Source of the DNA: Cylindrotheca closterium
Lineage: Eukaryota > Bacillariophyta > Bacillariophyceae > Bacillariales > Bacillariaceae
NCBI GenBank assembly: GCA_933822405.4
Contig: CAKOGP040002458.1
Location: 1-64,000 of the forward strand
Length of the DNA: 64,000 bases
Direction of reading: 5' to 3'
The first letter of the stretch is position 1; each line of letters opens with the position of its first letter. This document shows, piece after piece, positions 45,622-56,491 of the stretch. Under the pieces are notes generated by a model. The model was not told the origin of the DNA. It searched no databases and was given only the letters and a program-made list of their open reading frames with translations. Both the position numbers and the translations under genes were made by a program.

Positions 45622-46103
45622 TTCAATTGTTAGAAAGCTAAACGCTTCATTAGGAATACAATGATGGTCTTATGTCTGGTGACGATGTACCTCATGAAGC
45701 GGGATCTTGAAAGCATTGCATCATTGCCCGCAACGTGACAATGAGAGCGTTTTTTGGGCACGTGCGAAATGAAAAATAAAATAAGGTCAGTCATTCGACC
45801 GATCTCGTACTTGGAAAGACCGTGTACAAAATGTAGAGATGTGCCACTAAAGTATGGACTCACTCCCCCCATATGGACTCCCAATGGCAAGATGGGTCTC
45901 CCCTAAATACATGAAGTATCTTTGGGGTTGGAAGTTTACATCTCACTTCCCCAGTTGTCACAGGTACTGGAAGACCGGTCCACCGGCGGGCATTGTGGGT
46001 TTCTCCGTGGTGATATAGTCAACATGGCCCCGCTGAATTCACACAGGCTCGTTTTAAAACAGTACGATACCATGCCTTAGAGGCTTCTTCTCGTCTCCGT
46101 CGA
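45622..46103. other. Intergenic between sulfotransferase and the tandem family
   Basis: No supported gene. It holds the sulfotransferase promoter on the left and grades into the repeated 3' region of the tandem family from 46104. Confidence 0.5.
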
Positions 46104-46286
46104 GTCCAACAATCACACAACATTCTTCTGCTAATCTGTAGAGAGTAGTACTGGTAGTAGTAAAATAATATCGTTCTATTCATTCTATAATCGAAAGAGG
46201 CCGCGTGCCACTGCAGTATTGCAAAACCATTGAGCACACGATTGCTCAATGTACCAGTGGTGCATACCCTGGAAATTGTAAAAGAG
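46104..46286 (-). repeat. Duplicated 3' flank of tandem family member A
   Basis: This 183 bp block reappears nearly unchanged at 47766-47948, at a constant offset of 1,662 bp that also aligns the stop codons of members A and B. It contains the conserved stem-loop. It therefore records a recent tandem duplication or conversion of the 3' ends. Confidence 0.8.
46229..46250 (-). promoter_or_regulatory. Conserved stem-loop in the 3' region of member A
   Basis: ATTGAGCA and TGCTCAAT form a perfect 8 bp stem around a 6-base loop, 37 bp past the stop codon. The same hairpin occurs at 47891-47912 and 49508-49529, each just after a stop codon of the family. A decayed copy lies at 47701-47722. It may act in 3'-end formation or mRNA stability; function is inference. 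Confidence 0.6.
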
Positions 46287-46985
46287 TTATGCCGCTGTCG
46301 TCAAGCGGGCAATTAAGCTGCCAGTAGATCGGATTGAAGAGTTCCGTACTGGGCAATGGCCTGAGATAGCCTTCGAACGTTGCGAGCGAGAACGCCGACT
46401 ATCATCAACATCAGTGGTTTCTTTTGCTGACAACTTCTCAACATGCCAAGAAACTTCCAACCCCTTCATGTGAGCAACTTTGGCAGCTCTCCTGGAGTAA
46501 AGCGAGAAAAATTCCGCAATGGATTCCTGATCCAACTTGAAGTCAGAAAGATCTTCTTGTGCGTTGTAGAATTCTTCTTCTTGTTGCAGTTGTTCACCCA
46601 ATACGCATTCCTTAGCTTCTTTAATGCGCTTGATTCGTTGCCTTCGCTCCTTTTCGGAATAGAGGCCTACGAAGGAGACTCCTTCTGTATCATCATCTCC
46701 AACAAGAGATGTAGCCCCAGAAGCGACAATGCTCTGAAGACGCTTTTGTTGCTTACGCAAGCTTGCAAGCTCTTGCTGAGAGTACCAGAGATCATCTACG
46801 TTGGCGATAGATGCTTTGCCGCGCCTACACCGGACTCTGCTGTGAAAGCATACTTTGCGCTCTCTCGCCACTGGAGAGGCTTGTTCGTCGTCTTCCTGTG
46901 GTGTTTGAAAGTGGAGACTTCCAGATTCATCGGTGCTGTCTTCCGAAGACCTTTTGTGGATGACGAGATTATTGTGCATTGGCAT
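46287..46985 (-). CDS. Tandem family member A, diatom-type 'WYS' protein
   Basis: Single exon, 232 residues. The conserved plan is a Ser/Glu-rich N-terminus, a basic KVCFHSRVRCRR segment, then LWYSQQELASLRKQ (about residues 66-79), a middle DDDTEGVSFVGLYSEKERRQR block (about 98-118), a charged helical part, and a Ser/Arg tail ending RNSSIRSTGSLIARLTTAA. Two further copies follow upstream on the same strand. 'V.F...V..RR...WYS..E' proteins are abundant in diatom genomes but have no known function. The protein looks soluble, without signal peptide or membrane helix. Nuclear or cytoplasmic location is plausible from the basic segments. Confidence 0.8.
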   Translation of the reverse strand: MPMHNNLVIHKRSSEDSTDESGSLHFQTPQEDDEQASPVARERKVCFHSRVRCRRGKASIANVDDLWYSQQELASLRKQQKRLQSIVASGATSLVGDDDTEGVSFVGLYSEKERRQRIKRIKEAKECVLGEQLQQEEEFYNAQEDLSDFKLDQESIAEFFSLYSRRAAKVAHMKGLEVSWHVEKLSAKETTDVDDSRRSRSQRSKAISGHCPVRNSSIRSTGSLIARLTTAA

Positions 46986-47640
46986 TTTTTTTAAGATTTT
47001 TGTATTTTGTGAGCTCAGAGTACAAGTAATCGTCCCTCAAACACCAGATCAAAGTTCGAGAAGGCGTTAGGCACTTGCCAGATTCTCATAAAAATGCGGC
47101 ATTTCTGTCGTGTTGCAATCCCATAAGTATGCGCAAATGTCTTTTGAAACTGGTCGGTTCCTAAGCCAGTTTGCATTTAGAGCCAATCTGGGGAGGGAAA
47201 ATAATCCGGTCATTTGCTCGCATAGACGACCAGAACCTAAGCCTCGATCTCGGGGAAAGCTCGCTTCAAAAATCCAGTCAGAAAGGCTACACGTATGACT
47301 CGTATGCAATTGCATTCATCTAGAACCTCGAACCCTTTCGAGCTTCTTGGTTTCCAACGAAAATCCTCCGACTGCAGTATCGCATTTTGCACGGTTTTTC
47401 GACTAGAGGTTTCAGCAATCGCGGTTGAACCTCCCGGGTATCTACTGTAGACATGGCCCCGCGTATCAAAGCGAAAGATTCCCTCTCCTTGAAAATGGCG
47501 AGTTCTAGCGGCTTCATTTTTTTAATAGTCTCTAACATTACTGGACGGTACTGTGTAATAGAAGTTACAGGAGCGAGACTCTATAGGGCTGGAAGATTCA
47601 AGAATGTATGGAATTGTTGTAGTGGAAAAGTATCCTAGCA
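46986..47640. other. Spacer between family members A and B
   Basis: Contains the promoter of member A. No supported gene: the ORFs at 47067-47315 and 47320-47538 lack recognisable content. Confidence 0.5.
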
Positions 47641-47765
47641 AGGTTATAGCGTTCTATTTATTCTATTTTTAAAAGAGTGCCACTGCAGTGTTGCAAAATC
47701 ATCGAGCGCACGATTGCTCAATGTACCAGCGGTGTCATACTCTGAAAATTGAAAAAAGAGTTAGG
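47641..47765 (-). repeat. Orphan 3' end of a fourth family copy
   Basis: The sequence repeats the 3' flank motif of the family (GCCACTGCAGTGTTGCAAAA, a mutated stem-loop at 47701-47722, then TGTACCAGCGG) but no coding part precedes it on the minus strand. It directly abuts the intact 3' flank of member B. This is the remnant of a lost or truncated copy. Confidence 0.6.
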
Positions 47766-47890
47766 GTCCAACAATCACACAACATTCTTCTGCTAATCTG
47801 TAGAGAGTAGAACTGGTAGTAGTAAAATAATATCGTTCTATTCATTCTATAATCGAAAGAGGCCGCGTGCCACTGCAGTATTGCAAAATC

Positions 47891-47912
47891 ATTGAGCACA
47901 AGATTGCTCAAT
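47891..47912 (-). promoter_or_regulatory. Conserved stem-loop in the 3' region of member B
   Basis: Same ATTGAGCA/TGCTCAAT stem as after member A, with one loop change, 37 bp past the stop codon. Confidence 0.6.
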
Positions 47913-47948
47913 GTACCAGTGGTTCATACCCTGGAAATTGTAAAAGGG

Positions 47949-48680
47949 TTATGCCGCTGTCGTCAAGCGGGCAATTAAGCTGCCAGCAGATTGGATCGAA
48001 GAGTTCCGTACTGGGCAATGGCCTGAAATAGCCTTGGAACGCTGTGGGCGAGAATGTTGGCTGCAGGATGGTTGACTATCATCGCTATCTGTTGATTCCT
48101 CTGCTGACAAGTTCTCAACGTGCCGAGAAACTTGCAGTCCCTTCATATGGGCAACCCTGGCAGCTCTGATGGAGAAGACGGAGAAATATTCCGCAATGGA
48201 TTCTTGATTCAGATTGAAATCAGAAAGATCATATATTTCGTTGTAGAATTTTTCTTCTTGTTGCAATTGTTCACTCAAGACGCATGTCTTTGATTCTTTA
48301 ATGCGCTTGATTCGTTGTCTGCGCTCCTTCGCGGAATAAAGGCCAACATAGGAGATTTCTTCAGTGTCGTCATCTCCGACGAAAGATGTAACCCCAGCCA
48401 TGGCAAGGTTCTGAAGCCGTTTGTCTTGCTTTCGCAAGTTCGCAAGGTCTTGCTTGGAATACCAGAGATTATCTGGGTTCGTGATGGGTGCTATGGAGCG
48501 CCTACATCGGACTCGGCTGTTGAAGCAAACTTTGCGCTCTTTCCTCATGATAGGAGCGGTTTCATCCTTGGTTGGTGTTTGAAAGTGGAGACTTTCAGAT
48601 TCATCGGTCTCTGCTGGTTCCATGCTGGTTTCCATGGACCTTTTGTGAGCGCTGGAGGTTTTGAAACTGTGCATTGACAT
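47949..48680 (-). CDS. Tandem family member B, 'WYS' protein
   Basis: Single exon, 243 residues, clear paralogue of member A: KVCFNSRVRCRR, LWYSKQDLANLRKQDKRLQ, then DDDTEEISYVGLYSAKERR and a C-terminal NSSIQSAGSLIARLTTAA. The N-terminus MSMHSFKTSSAHKRSMET is shared with member C rather than A. A small insertion (SQPSCSQHSRPQ) lies in the Ser/Arg-rich tail. Function is unknown. Coding similarity to A and C, together with the repeated 3' flank, shows growth of the array by tandem duplication. Confidence 0.8.
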   Translation of the reverse strand: MSMHSFKTSSAHKRSMETSMEPAETDESESLHFQTPTKDETAPIMRKERKVCFNSRVRCRRSIAPITNPDNLWYSKQDLANLRKQDKRLQNLAMAGVTSFVGDDDTEEISYVGLYSAKERRQRIKRIKESKTCVLSEQLQQEEKFYNEIYDLSDFNLNQESIAEYFSVFSIRAARVAHMKGLQVSRHVENLSAEESTDSDDSQPSCSQHSRPQRSKAISGHCPVRNSSIQSAGSLIARLTTAA

Positions 48681-49507
48681 CTCGCTGAAGTTTTCTGTGT
48701 CGTTCGGTTTGTGAGACCAATGATATCTTTCCCAAAAACCGGAAGTTCGAGAAGGAGTTCGGCACTTGACAGATTCTCAAAAAGTATAGGCATTTTTAAA
48801 TAAACGGGAAGTACCGGTAGAATGATAAAAATTGATATCGATATGCCTGATTTCATTTAACGCGTGGAATGAAAATCGGACAAATACCGAGCAATGATTC
48901 GGATAGACGATCATATCCTAAGCCTCAAGTCCAGTCAGAAAGGCTAAATGATTAGGGCAATACTAATCGTGATATGCAATTGCATGGATCGAAAACCTTT
49001 TTGGTGGCAAACGAGAACTTCGCCGTTCGGTTTGGGCACAGATGCAAATGCATGCATCTATGATACTTAAGAGTCAGTCATATAGGTTCAGTAGCTTGTA
49101 TTCGTTCAAAGTCGATCTCTGGATTCAATTGCTCGACGCTTCTGTACCGGTACCGGTAGCGGTGTAGAAAGTAGCAGCTATATGACCTATCCGACCACTG
49201 TGATACATGATCAATCGCTGGCGTTCAGTCTAACGTGGCCCCGTTTAAAAGCAGGTGGATGATCCAGTATTTTCGAAAGTTCTGTATGTTTTGTGGCTCC
49301 AAATCTTTCACTGAAGCGAAGGGAACAGTGTAGCACCAGGTATACAGAGAGGTCTACGGTAGGGTTGTAAGATAGATGAAATAAAAGGTTTTGTAGCGGG
49401 AAAGTATAATCCTAGCAAAGTTTTGTAGCGGAAAAGTATCCTAGCAAAAGTTATATGTTTCTATTCATTCTATCATCCAAAGAGTACCACTGCAGTATTG
49501 CAAAATC
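48681..49507. other. Spacer between family members B and C
   Basis: No gene. TACCGGTA occurs at 48812 and, overlapping, at 49145 and 49151. Two short imperfect direct repeats containing TTTTGTAGCGG lie near 49390 and 49423. Confidence 0.5.
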
Positions 49508-49529
49508 ATTGAGCACACGATTGCTCAAT
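49508..49529 (-). promoter_or_regulatory. Conserved stem-loop in the 3' region of member C
   Basis: Perfect copy of the ATTGAGCA/TGCTCAAT stem with the same loop as after member A, about 30 bp past the stop codon. Confidence 0.6.
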
Positions 49530-49559
49530 GTACCAGCGCGGTTCATGCGTTGGAAATTA

Positions 49560-50324
49560 TTAAGAGGCCGCTGCCGTCAAGCGGGCAATCAGTTTGCCTG
49601 CAGATCGGATCGAAGAATTTCGTACTGGGCGATTGCCAGAGGTAGAGCGGGAGCGTTGGCTGCAAGAGCGTTGGCTGAAAGAATGTTGACTGCAGGATCG
49701 ATGGCTGTCATCGAGGTCTGCGGTGGATTCCTCTTCCGAAAAGTTCTCAACATGCCAGGAAACTTGAAGTCCCTTCATGTGAGCAACCTTGGTAGCTCTC
49801 TTGGAGTATGTGGACATAAAGTCAGCAATGGACTCTTGGTCCAGAATGAATGGCTGGGAAAGGTCATCTTGTGCGTCGTAGAACTCTTCTTGCTGTTGCA
49901 TCTGCTCGCCCAAGACACATTCCCTGGCTGCTTTGATGCGCTTGATACGTTGCTTGCGTTCCTTTTCAGAGTAGAGGCCAACGAAGGAGATTTCTTCGGT
50001 GTCATCGTCTCCGGTAAGAGATGTAGTTCCAATGGCGACAATGCTTTGGAGACGCTTGTCGTGGCTGCGCAGGCTTGCAAGATCTTCCTTGGAGTACCAG
50101 AGATTTTTGGCGTTGGCGACGGGTGCTTTGGAGCGCCTGCAACGGACTCGGCTGTTAAAGGATACTCTTTGTTCTCTCGCGGGAGTAGTAGTAGTCGTAG
50201 TCTCTTCCGTCTTGGGTGCTTGAAAGTGGAGACTTCCAGATTCATCAGTCTCTGTTGTTGGTTCCATGATGTTTTCCATGGACCGTTTGTGGGCGCTGGA
50301 GGTTTTGAAACTGTGCGTTGACAT
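49560..50324 (-). CDS. Tandem family member C, 'WYS' protein
   Basis: Single exon, 254 residues from the ATG at 50324, chosen because MSTHSFKTSSAHKRSMEN aligns with the start of member B. The frame stays open 37 codons further upstream to 50435, but that part has no counterpart. Core motifs are VSFNSRVRCRR, LWYSKEDLASLR, and DDDTEEISFVGLYSEKERK. The C-terminal Ser/Arg/Gln tail is expanded by a SQHSFSQRSCSQRSRS repeat. Function is unknown, as for A and B. Confidence 0.8.
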   Translation of the reverse strand: MSTHSFKTSSAHKRSMENIMEPTTETDESGSLHFQAPKTEETTTTTTPAREQRVSFNSRVRCRRSKAPVANAKNLWYSKEDLASLRSHDKRLQSIVAIGTTSLTGDDDTEEISFVGLYSEKERKQRIKRIKAARECVLGEQMQQQEEFYDAQDDLSQPFILDQESIADFMSTYSKRATKVAHMKGLQVSWHVENFSEEESTADLDDSHRSCSQHSFSQRSCSQRSRSTSGNRPVRNSSIRSAGKLIARLTAAAS

Positions 50325-52612
50325 CTTGTTGAATTCTTTTGGATCGTTCGGATTTGTGAGATATTCTGTTTTGTGAGAGAAAAAACATCGCTCCTCAACC
50401 CATCTGTCCAAGTCCAGCAAATGGATGATTCTCAAAATGAAACAGAAGTTTGTTTCCCAGTTGCCGAAACACTTATGTAGGTTGGAATGACTTGTGAATC
50501 TGGTGGATGGGAATGCCCAATTACACTTAACGGTCAGTATTCGCTTTTATAGGATCATCGATTTTCAAACTACGATCATCAAAGATTGAAATAACGCGGT
50601 TGATTAAGGTCCAACTGTAAAAACACGTTTTCTATCCCGGATTTCTTCTCTTCGAACAAAAAAGAACTGCCGGCCGATTCGCTTTTTTCATCAGGTGCGA
50701 GAAGATTCCCCGAACATATGTGATCTGGTTCGACTATGGTCGTTTGATGTAGTGGAGGACCGTCTTTTCCTATGTAGAAATTATTCCGAGGTACCACCGA
50801 GTGCGATAATAGTTCGAGCAATGTTCCGGAATACCACACGATGCAATAAATAGTTCAAACAAGAACGATAAAAAAGTTTGAACAAAGGATAGAAAAGTAG
50901 TGGCGTGTCATCGTTAGACTTCTTGGGATCAATAAGGAAGATAAATAGAAATGTCCGGTTTTCGTTGCACTGGAGTAGAGTATCTCCGCGCTGGGGCTAA
51001 TTGTTTCGGATCACACAGGAGCGTCTGGAGTACTGTATTGTACCCGCCGCGATACTGTACGGTAGGTATTACAGTACCTAAAGTACCTGGTAGTAATGGA
51101 AATCAATCTGAGAAAAGGATTCTTTATTGGCTGGATGAAGGAAATGACAAACACCGCAAAGCAGTTCCCACAGGATGAGATTCGAGGATGATTCAGTATG
51201 CATCATGATGAACGGTGACGGCAAAGACTTCTCAATCTTGCTTGCTTGCTTGCTGTCTAGTGTCGGCGTGATAGATATCTTGCAACTACAGTACTAGTAC
51301 GGCCGATACCTCTTACTAGTACTATGATACCACTGTGCTCTATGCTCTGCCTTGAGACGTTTTCGTGCCCTCTTGCTTTGATGGTTTCTGGGTGGTGCTG
51401 GTGAAATACCGACAAGAGCTACAATACTGTCCTCAGAAACAAGGAGAGCCATCTCTTTCTTCCAGTCTTTGTTTTTGGCCTGTGATGCTGCACACTGAAG
51501 GCTACTACTCTCAACGCAGGAAGCAAATCACCAGCACACTAAAAAACAAGCCAGTTCTTCTTCCTGCCCTTTCATCTTTGTTCTCTCATGGCGGCTTGTT
51601 GATTGGGTAACCATCACGATTTCTTCTGTAACAATAAGGAGAATATCGATCAGCTGATTGGTCCTCGTTTTTGGCGGCGAGTAGTAGTAGTATTTCGGAA
51701 CACCTACTTTAGTGTATTTATTTCACAAGAACAATAAAAAGACCAAGAATCCACCACCATCATGGGTGCAGCGGCCTTTGTACCCAATAATTGTTCATAT
51801 CAGGAGGAGAGAGGTAGGAGTGGGATGGGATGAGATCTTGAAAATCATGGTGGTGGTGGTGGTTTGTTCTCGATTTATTCACCATCCAGCATTCGGTATC
51901 ATCATTCCTCCTCCCTAATAGTACCAGAGGACCACAATAGTGGTAGCAGTACCGGGAGGAGTATGGTGGCTGCATAGAAAGAATGGGCATGATGGCTGCT
52001 GCCTCCTGGTACTGTTTGGCTGGTTCCAGCATTCTCCTTGGAAGATCTCTTCTTGTTGCTTCATGCGACCTCATTTCTAATGTAAAGTATTGGTTGTAGT
52101 TTGGCTCGAGTTCCTGGGGTTTGATCATGATACCTCCTGGGGGTAGTATTGAGTATGGGCCGGTGCTGGCGGAACAGCAGCAGCATCATGGCTGATCATC
52201 ACCACCACGATCATGATGATGATGATGATGATGATACTCCAGCCACAGCCAGCAGTGGTGGATGTTCTCGCGACGTCATCTAAAAAGAATAGGATAGGTT
52301 CCAACTACAGTATTAACATTTGTTCTACGACTATACTCTATAATTGTCTTCAACATTATTCTATATTGCATTGGTCGTACCGGTATAGCCAAAGAGTATC
52401 AGCACTTTCCTTTTTCCAATTCTCCAAATACCACAATTTCTCCCATCTATCGGAGCGTCGGACAGACACGATGCCGTCATTTGAATTCACGTGGTGTTGT
52501 TGTTGTTTTAAAAATTCATCGGCATCAAAACAATTCGTACAATATACAATACCTATACTACTGTACTGTATTATATTATAGTATAATACTGTATTATATA
52601 TTCCCTGTAATA
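50325..52612. other. Long intergenic region before the hydrolase gene
   Basis: ORFs are short and unsupported. Contains palindrome-rich stretches with GTACTGTA-type motifs around 51050-51310, an (ATG)n run at about 52212-52235, a TACCGGTA at 52378 and an AT-rich leader (52540-52612). I see no RNA gene. Confidence 0.5.
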
Positions 52613-53809
52613 ATGATTACGACAGAAACCTTTTTACCTCTGCCGCACGGTGATACTTATGTGCGGATTGATTCAATAATAACAGCATCACCTGATTCAA
52701 CTAATACAAATGCATCCACAACCACATTTTTGTTGGTCCACGGAGCCACGGTCCCTCATTGGCAATTTGATCGTCTCGTTCCCATTTTGCTTGCACACAA
52801 CAACAACAACAACAACAACACTAATACTGCGGGCGTAACTAATCGCATCATTCGGCTGGATTTGTACGGACATGGCAAATCTGCCCGACCTCGCCATGTT
52901 CGTCATGATCTTTCCCTCTTTGTGGAACAAGTCTGGGGCGTCATTCAACATTATCAATTGGATGATAGTAGCAATAATAATCACAATAATAAGTATGATA
53001 ACAATAATAGCAATGGGCAAGCAGCAGCAGCAGGTGGTGGTGGTGGTGGTAGCGGCGCTGATAACAAGTTGATTGGTTTGGGACATTCCTTGGGAGCTGC
53101 CGTCTTGGTGGGAGTCGCGTCTTCTCACAATAATTCCTCATCATCATCATCATCATCATCATCCTCACCATCATCATCATTATTATTTCATCATTTGATA
53201 TTATCGGCACCCATGTTGAACTTTATGCAATTGAATCCTTCTCTCAAAGTCATCATGAGCCTTCCATGTGTGGGCGAAGTGATTATGAAATTGATTTTGG
53301 ATCCCTTTTTGCGGGCGAGACGAAAGAAACGCAATTTCATCCAGTGCCAACAACAATTACAAGAATGTTTTGATGGTACATCCTTGTTGCAAATGTTTCG
53401 GGATGGTGCCTTGGGAGATCAATCCATGGTATATCAACGATTGGGTGACCAATTGCGATTGTTGTCATGTGGCAGTGGCAGTGGCATTGGTGGTGGAAAC
53501 AATACCAACAATACCAACAATGACAACAACAATGACAACAATACCAATTGTACTAAAATATTGGTACTTTGGGGATCTCACGACAAGGTAGTGAATGGTC
53601 ATCACATGGCTCAAATCATTGAACTGTTGGATCCCTTCTTTGGATTGGAGAATCATGATAATCATGATAACAACAATAAACATGGACGAGCATTAGTATT
53701 GGAATACGAACGATTGGGTGGATTGGAACACAATCAATTGAGCGCCGATCCACATCGTTGCGCCGAGGCCATCTTTCGTAGAATGACGGGAAATCCATCC
53801 ATAATATGA
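52613..53809 (+). CDS. Alpha/beta hydrolase with expanded Asn/Ser tracts
   Basis: Single exon, 398 residues from the ATG at 52613; the frame stays open upstream but that part is AT-rich and not protein-like. Motifs are the oxyanion LLVHGATVPHW (about 41-50), LDLYGHGKS (about 82-90), the nucleophile elbow GLGHSLGAA with Ser159, a late VLWGSHDKVV with the probable acid Asp, and GLEHNQLS with the probable His. The order fits an alpha/beta hydrolase such as an esterase, lipase or haloperoxidase-like enzyme; the substrate is unknown. Asn runs (about 63-69, 120-134), Gly run (about 141-146) and Ser run (about 173-184) sit in loops between motifs, so the fold can be kept. No signal peptide is evident. 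Confidence 0.85.
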   Translation: MITTETFLPLPHGDTYVRIDSIITASPDSTNTNASTTTFLLVHGATVPHWQFDRLVPILLAHNNNNNNNTNTAGVTNRIIRLDLYGHGKSARPRHVRHDLSLFVEQVWGVIQHYQLDDSSNNNHNNKYDNNNSNGQAAAAGGGGGGSGADNKLIGLGHSLGAAVLVGVASSHNNSSSSSSSSSSSPSSSLLFHHLILSAPMLNFMQLNPSLKVIMSLPCVGEVIMKLILDPFLRARRKKRNFIQCQQQLQECFDGTSLLQMFRDGALGDQSMVYQRLGDQLRLLSCGSGSGIGGGNNTNNTNNDNNNDNNTNCTKILVLWGSHDKVVNGHHMAQIIELLDPFFGLENHDNHDNNNKHGRALVLEYERLGGLEHNQLSADPHRCAEAIFRRMTGNPSII

Positions 53810-53990
53810 TATACCGTATACATAAAGACTGACTAGAGCTAGGACTACAGTACTGGTGTGTATAATATAATAAATGTTTTTCCGTTTATAGTGTTTGTGT
53901 ATTTCCTTTTGCTTTGCATCCAATCCAATCCAATCCTATCCAAAATCTTCTATGTTTTCCATAATATGCAATAACACATCATCATGATTA

Positions 53991-55833
53991 TTATGGAACC
54001 GCACGATTCTGGTCCAGAGGCATTCGAGCATGATGACCTTGGGCGCGATGATTTCCATCATGATTTTGTTGTTGTTGCTGTTGTTGCTGCTGATGGGAAT
54101 GGTATTGGGCATCCTGATTGAATTGCTGTTGTTGCTGTTGTCCAGTAACAGTGCCACCAGTCGAATGGAATTGTTGTTCGGCATTGTTCATGAGATGATT
54201 TTGATTGACATTGTGAGGATGTTGTTGTTGATGCTGATGCATGTGTTGTTGCTGTGCCTGTTGCTGCTGTTGAATGATATCTTGCTGCTGTCCAGCCATT
54301 CCAGCAACATTACCAGCAACATTAGTAGTGGCAGGCAAGATACGTGCCGACTGGGCTGGATTCTTGGTAAGAATTTCGGCTCGAGTGATAGGAATGGGTT
54401 CTTCAATCATCCATTCCCATCCTTCGTCTTGATAGGTTTTACTGTTGAAAATGTATTGCATGGCTTCAATGCCTTCCACAATCATACCAAAACAAGAATC
54501 TGCTTGATGATCGAGGGCATGTTGATCTTGTCCACCGGGTCCATGAGCCTCTTCGTTATTGACCTTGTTGATGTAAAAGTCGGGTCCACCAGGACGTCCT
54601 GTAAATCCAAGAGTGTATTGAGCATGAGGATAATCGTCCGAGTAATCGGGAAAGATTAATTCTTCCAGACCCAAATCGTAAAAGTGTCCAACTCGTTTTT
54701 CTTCGTACTCTTCGTCCGACAATTCTCCACCCTCGTAATCTTCTTCCCAGACTTGGGGCCCTATTTGCAAGACGTGGGGTCCATTGAGGTAAAAGTAATT
54801 TTCGGAATTCCAGAGACCATGTTCGACTTGTTCCAAAAAGAAATGGACCGCATGAGGGACTAGATCGAGTGGAGCCATTTGAATGACCATGCGTTGTTCC
54901 GGACCCAAGTTGCCCATTCCATCGGGAATGCGAAAGTACATGGCAACCTTGTGAGGACCAGGACCGAATCTGCGTATTATGAAAAATGTGAATATGAATA
55001 TGAGTATGATGTATGGTTAGTCGTTGAATACAATCCACATAATCCAAATAATACAATCCACATAGTATACATAAAAATACAACAACAACTTACCGTTCCA
55101 AAATGATCCGCTTGGCATCCTTTCTCACTCTCGATTCCAGGAGTGTAATTTGATCGTAATAGGCTTCTTCTCTCCATTCTCTAATTTCTCTCTTTTCTCG
55201 CTTGCGTGCCTTGGCCTTTTCGGATTCGTGCTTGTCTAGCAAGGTGTCACGGTGAGTAGACAATTCTTTGATCTGTTCTTGCAACAATGATACTTTGGAA
55301 GAATGCTTGTCCGTATGATCCCGAATGGAATCCTTGGCTTCTTGACGAATGGAGTACGCTCGACGGCGTTCGGCTTGAATGAATTCAATCACTTCTTGAA
55401 CATTCAAGGCGGAACCGGCCTCCTTGTAAATGGTTTTCAATTGGCTGCCCTTGCTCCAATTCATGCTCGTGGCAATCAACGCCCAAAGTCCAAAGATGCC
55501 ACAGGCAATCCAAGGAATCATTTGTGCCATGTCACCGCTGCCAAACATGCTAGAGCCTCCTCGTCTCTTACTGGCGTACTTGTTGTCATCGGACAACAGG
55601 CTGCTGCTGCTTGCTGGACCGGCGCTGTATCCACCGTATCCATTGTTGCTACCGGAATAACCACCGTACGAGCCACCACTAGATTGTTGTTGCTGTTGTT
55701 GATAACCACCACCACCAACGCCACCAACGCCAACACCTGCTCCACTTGCACTGCTAAAGCTTCCACTTCGAGCATACGCTGGGTCAGCCGTGTTGGTGGG
55801 CAATCCACTAATGGAGTGTCGATTTCGGAGCAT
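53991..55833 (-). CDS. Membrane-anchored cyclophilin-like protein
   Basis: Exon 1 (55833-55094) and exon 2 (54969-53991) are joined by a 124 bp intron (GTAAGT...ACGCAG) splitting an Arg codon, giving 572 residues. The N-terminus is Gly/Ser/Gln-rich, then a membrane helix at about 104-123, then a coiled coil (about 150-245) and a divergent cyclophilin-type peptidyl-prolyl isomerase domain from about 248. In that domain, VPHAVHFFLEQVEHGLW and CFGMIVEGIEAMQYIF resemble cyclophilin strands, but classical active-site residues are not clearly present. The tail (about 455-572) is Gln/His-rich with long CAA-type repeats. Type II topology in the secretory pathway is likely. Diatoms have several such proteins of unknown role. 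Confidence 0.78.
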
Positions 55834-56491
55834 TTTGTGTGTGTCTTTGTGTTTCTTTGTGTGTCTTTGTTGGATTATTTGATTATTTATAGAAAGAGGA
55901 GAGGTTCTTTCTTTTTTCTTCTTCTAGCAATAGCAATAACAATAGCAATAATACAATGCTGATTGATTTGCAAGTGGCCTTCTTTTGTTGTATTATATTA
56001 TATTAATAGCAACACAAGTATACACGCACACACTGCACTGTATGACGAATGACGAATGATGATGGTTTTGGGTTTTTTTGTCACGACTTCCACTCGAAGC
56101 ATTGTTGGGAGGAGTTGCCGGACAGGCATTGTAACGGTTCGAAGTATGGAACTTGTACGTATGCTTCTGTACAATACCGTACATTAGAGCGCCAGATCAG
56201 TATTCCGATCTAACTGACTATAGAAGATGATATTTTGGCCGGCGTGATAAAAAGCATGGACGGCTGCCGAGAGCGTTTGATGTATTGCATTGGAGGTCGA
56301 ACATTCCAAATTCCACATGCCGTGGTGCGTCATGTCACGTCGGACATTTTGTGACATCTATATTCAATATTGTTGTTGACGATGATGACTATATTATTAT
56401 GTGCGTTCTTTTTCTCAAACGTATCCAAACAAACAAAGAAACGAAGAGAGAGAGGGTTTATATTGGATGCTGTACCTGAATCGGATATAGA
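55834..56491. other. Divergent intergenic region, shared upstream of two genes
   Basis: About 660 bp separates the divergently transcribed cyclophilin-like (minus) and bestrophin-like (plus) genes, so both promoters are here. The minus-side leader has GTGT repeats (55840-55870). No supported gene. Confidence 0.55.

Noticed and set aside
52872..53210. Short ORFs in the hydrolase and bestrophin-like genes made of Met, Ile, Tyr or Leu runs
   Set aside because: Trinucleotide repeats read in other frames give homopolymer ORFs; not genes.
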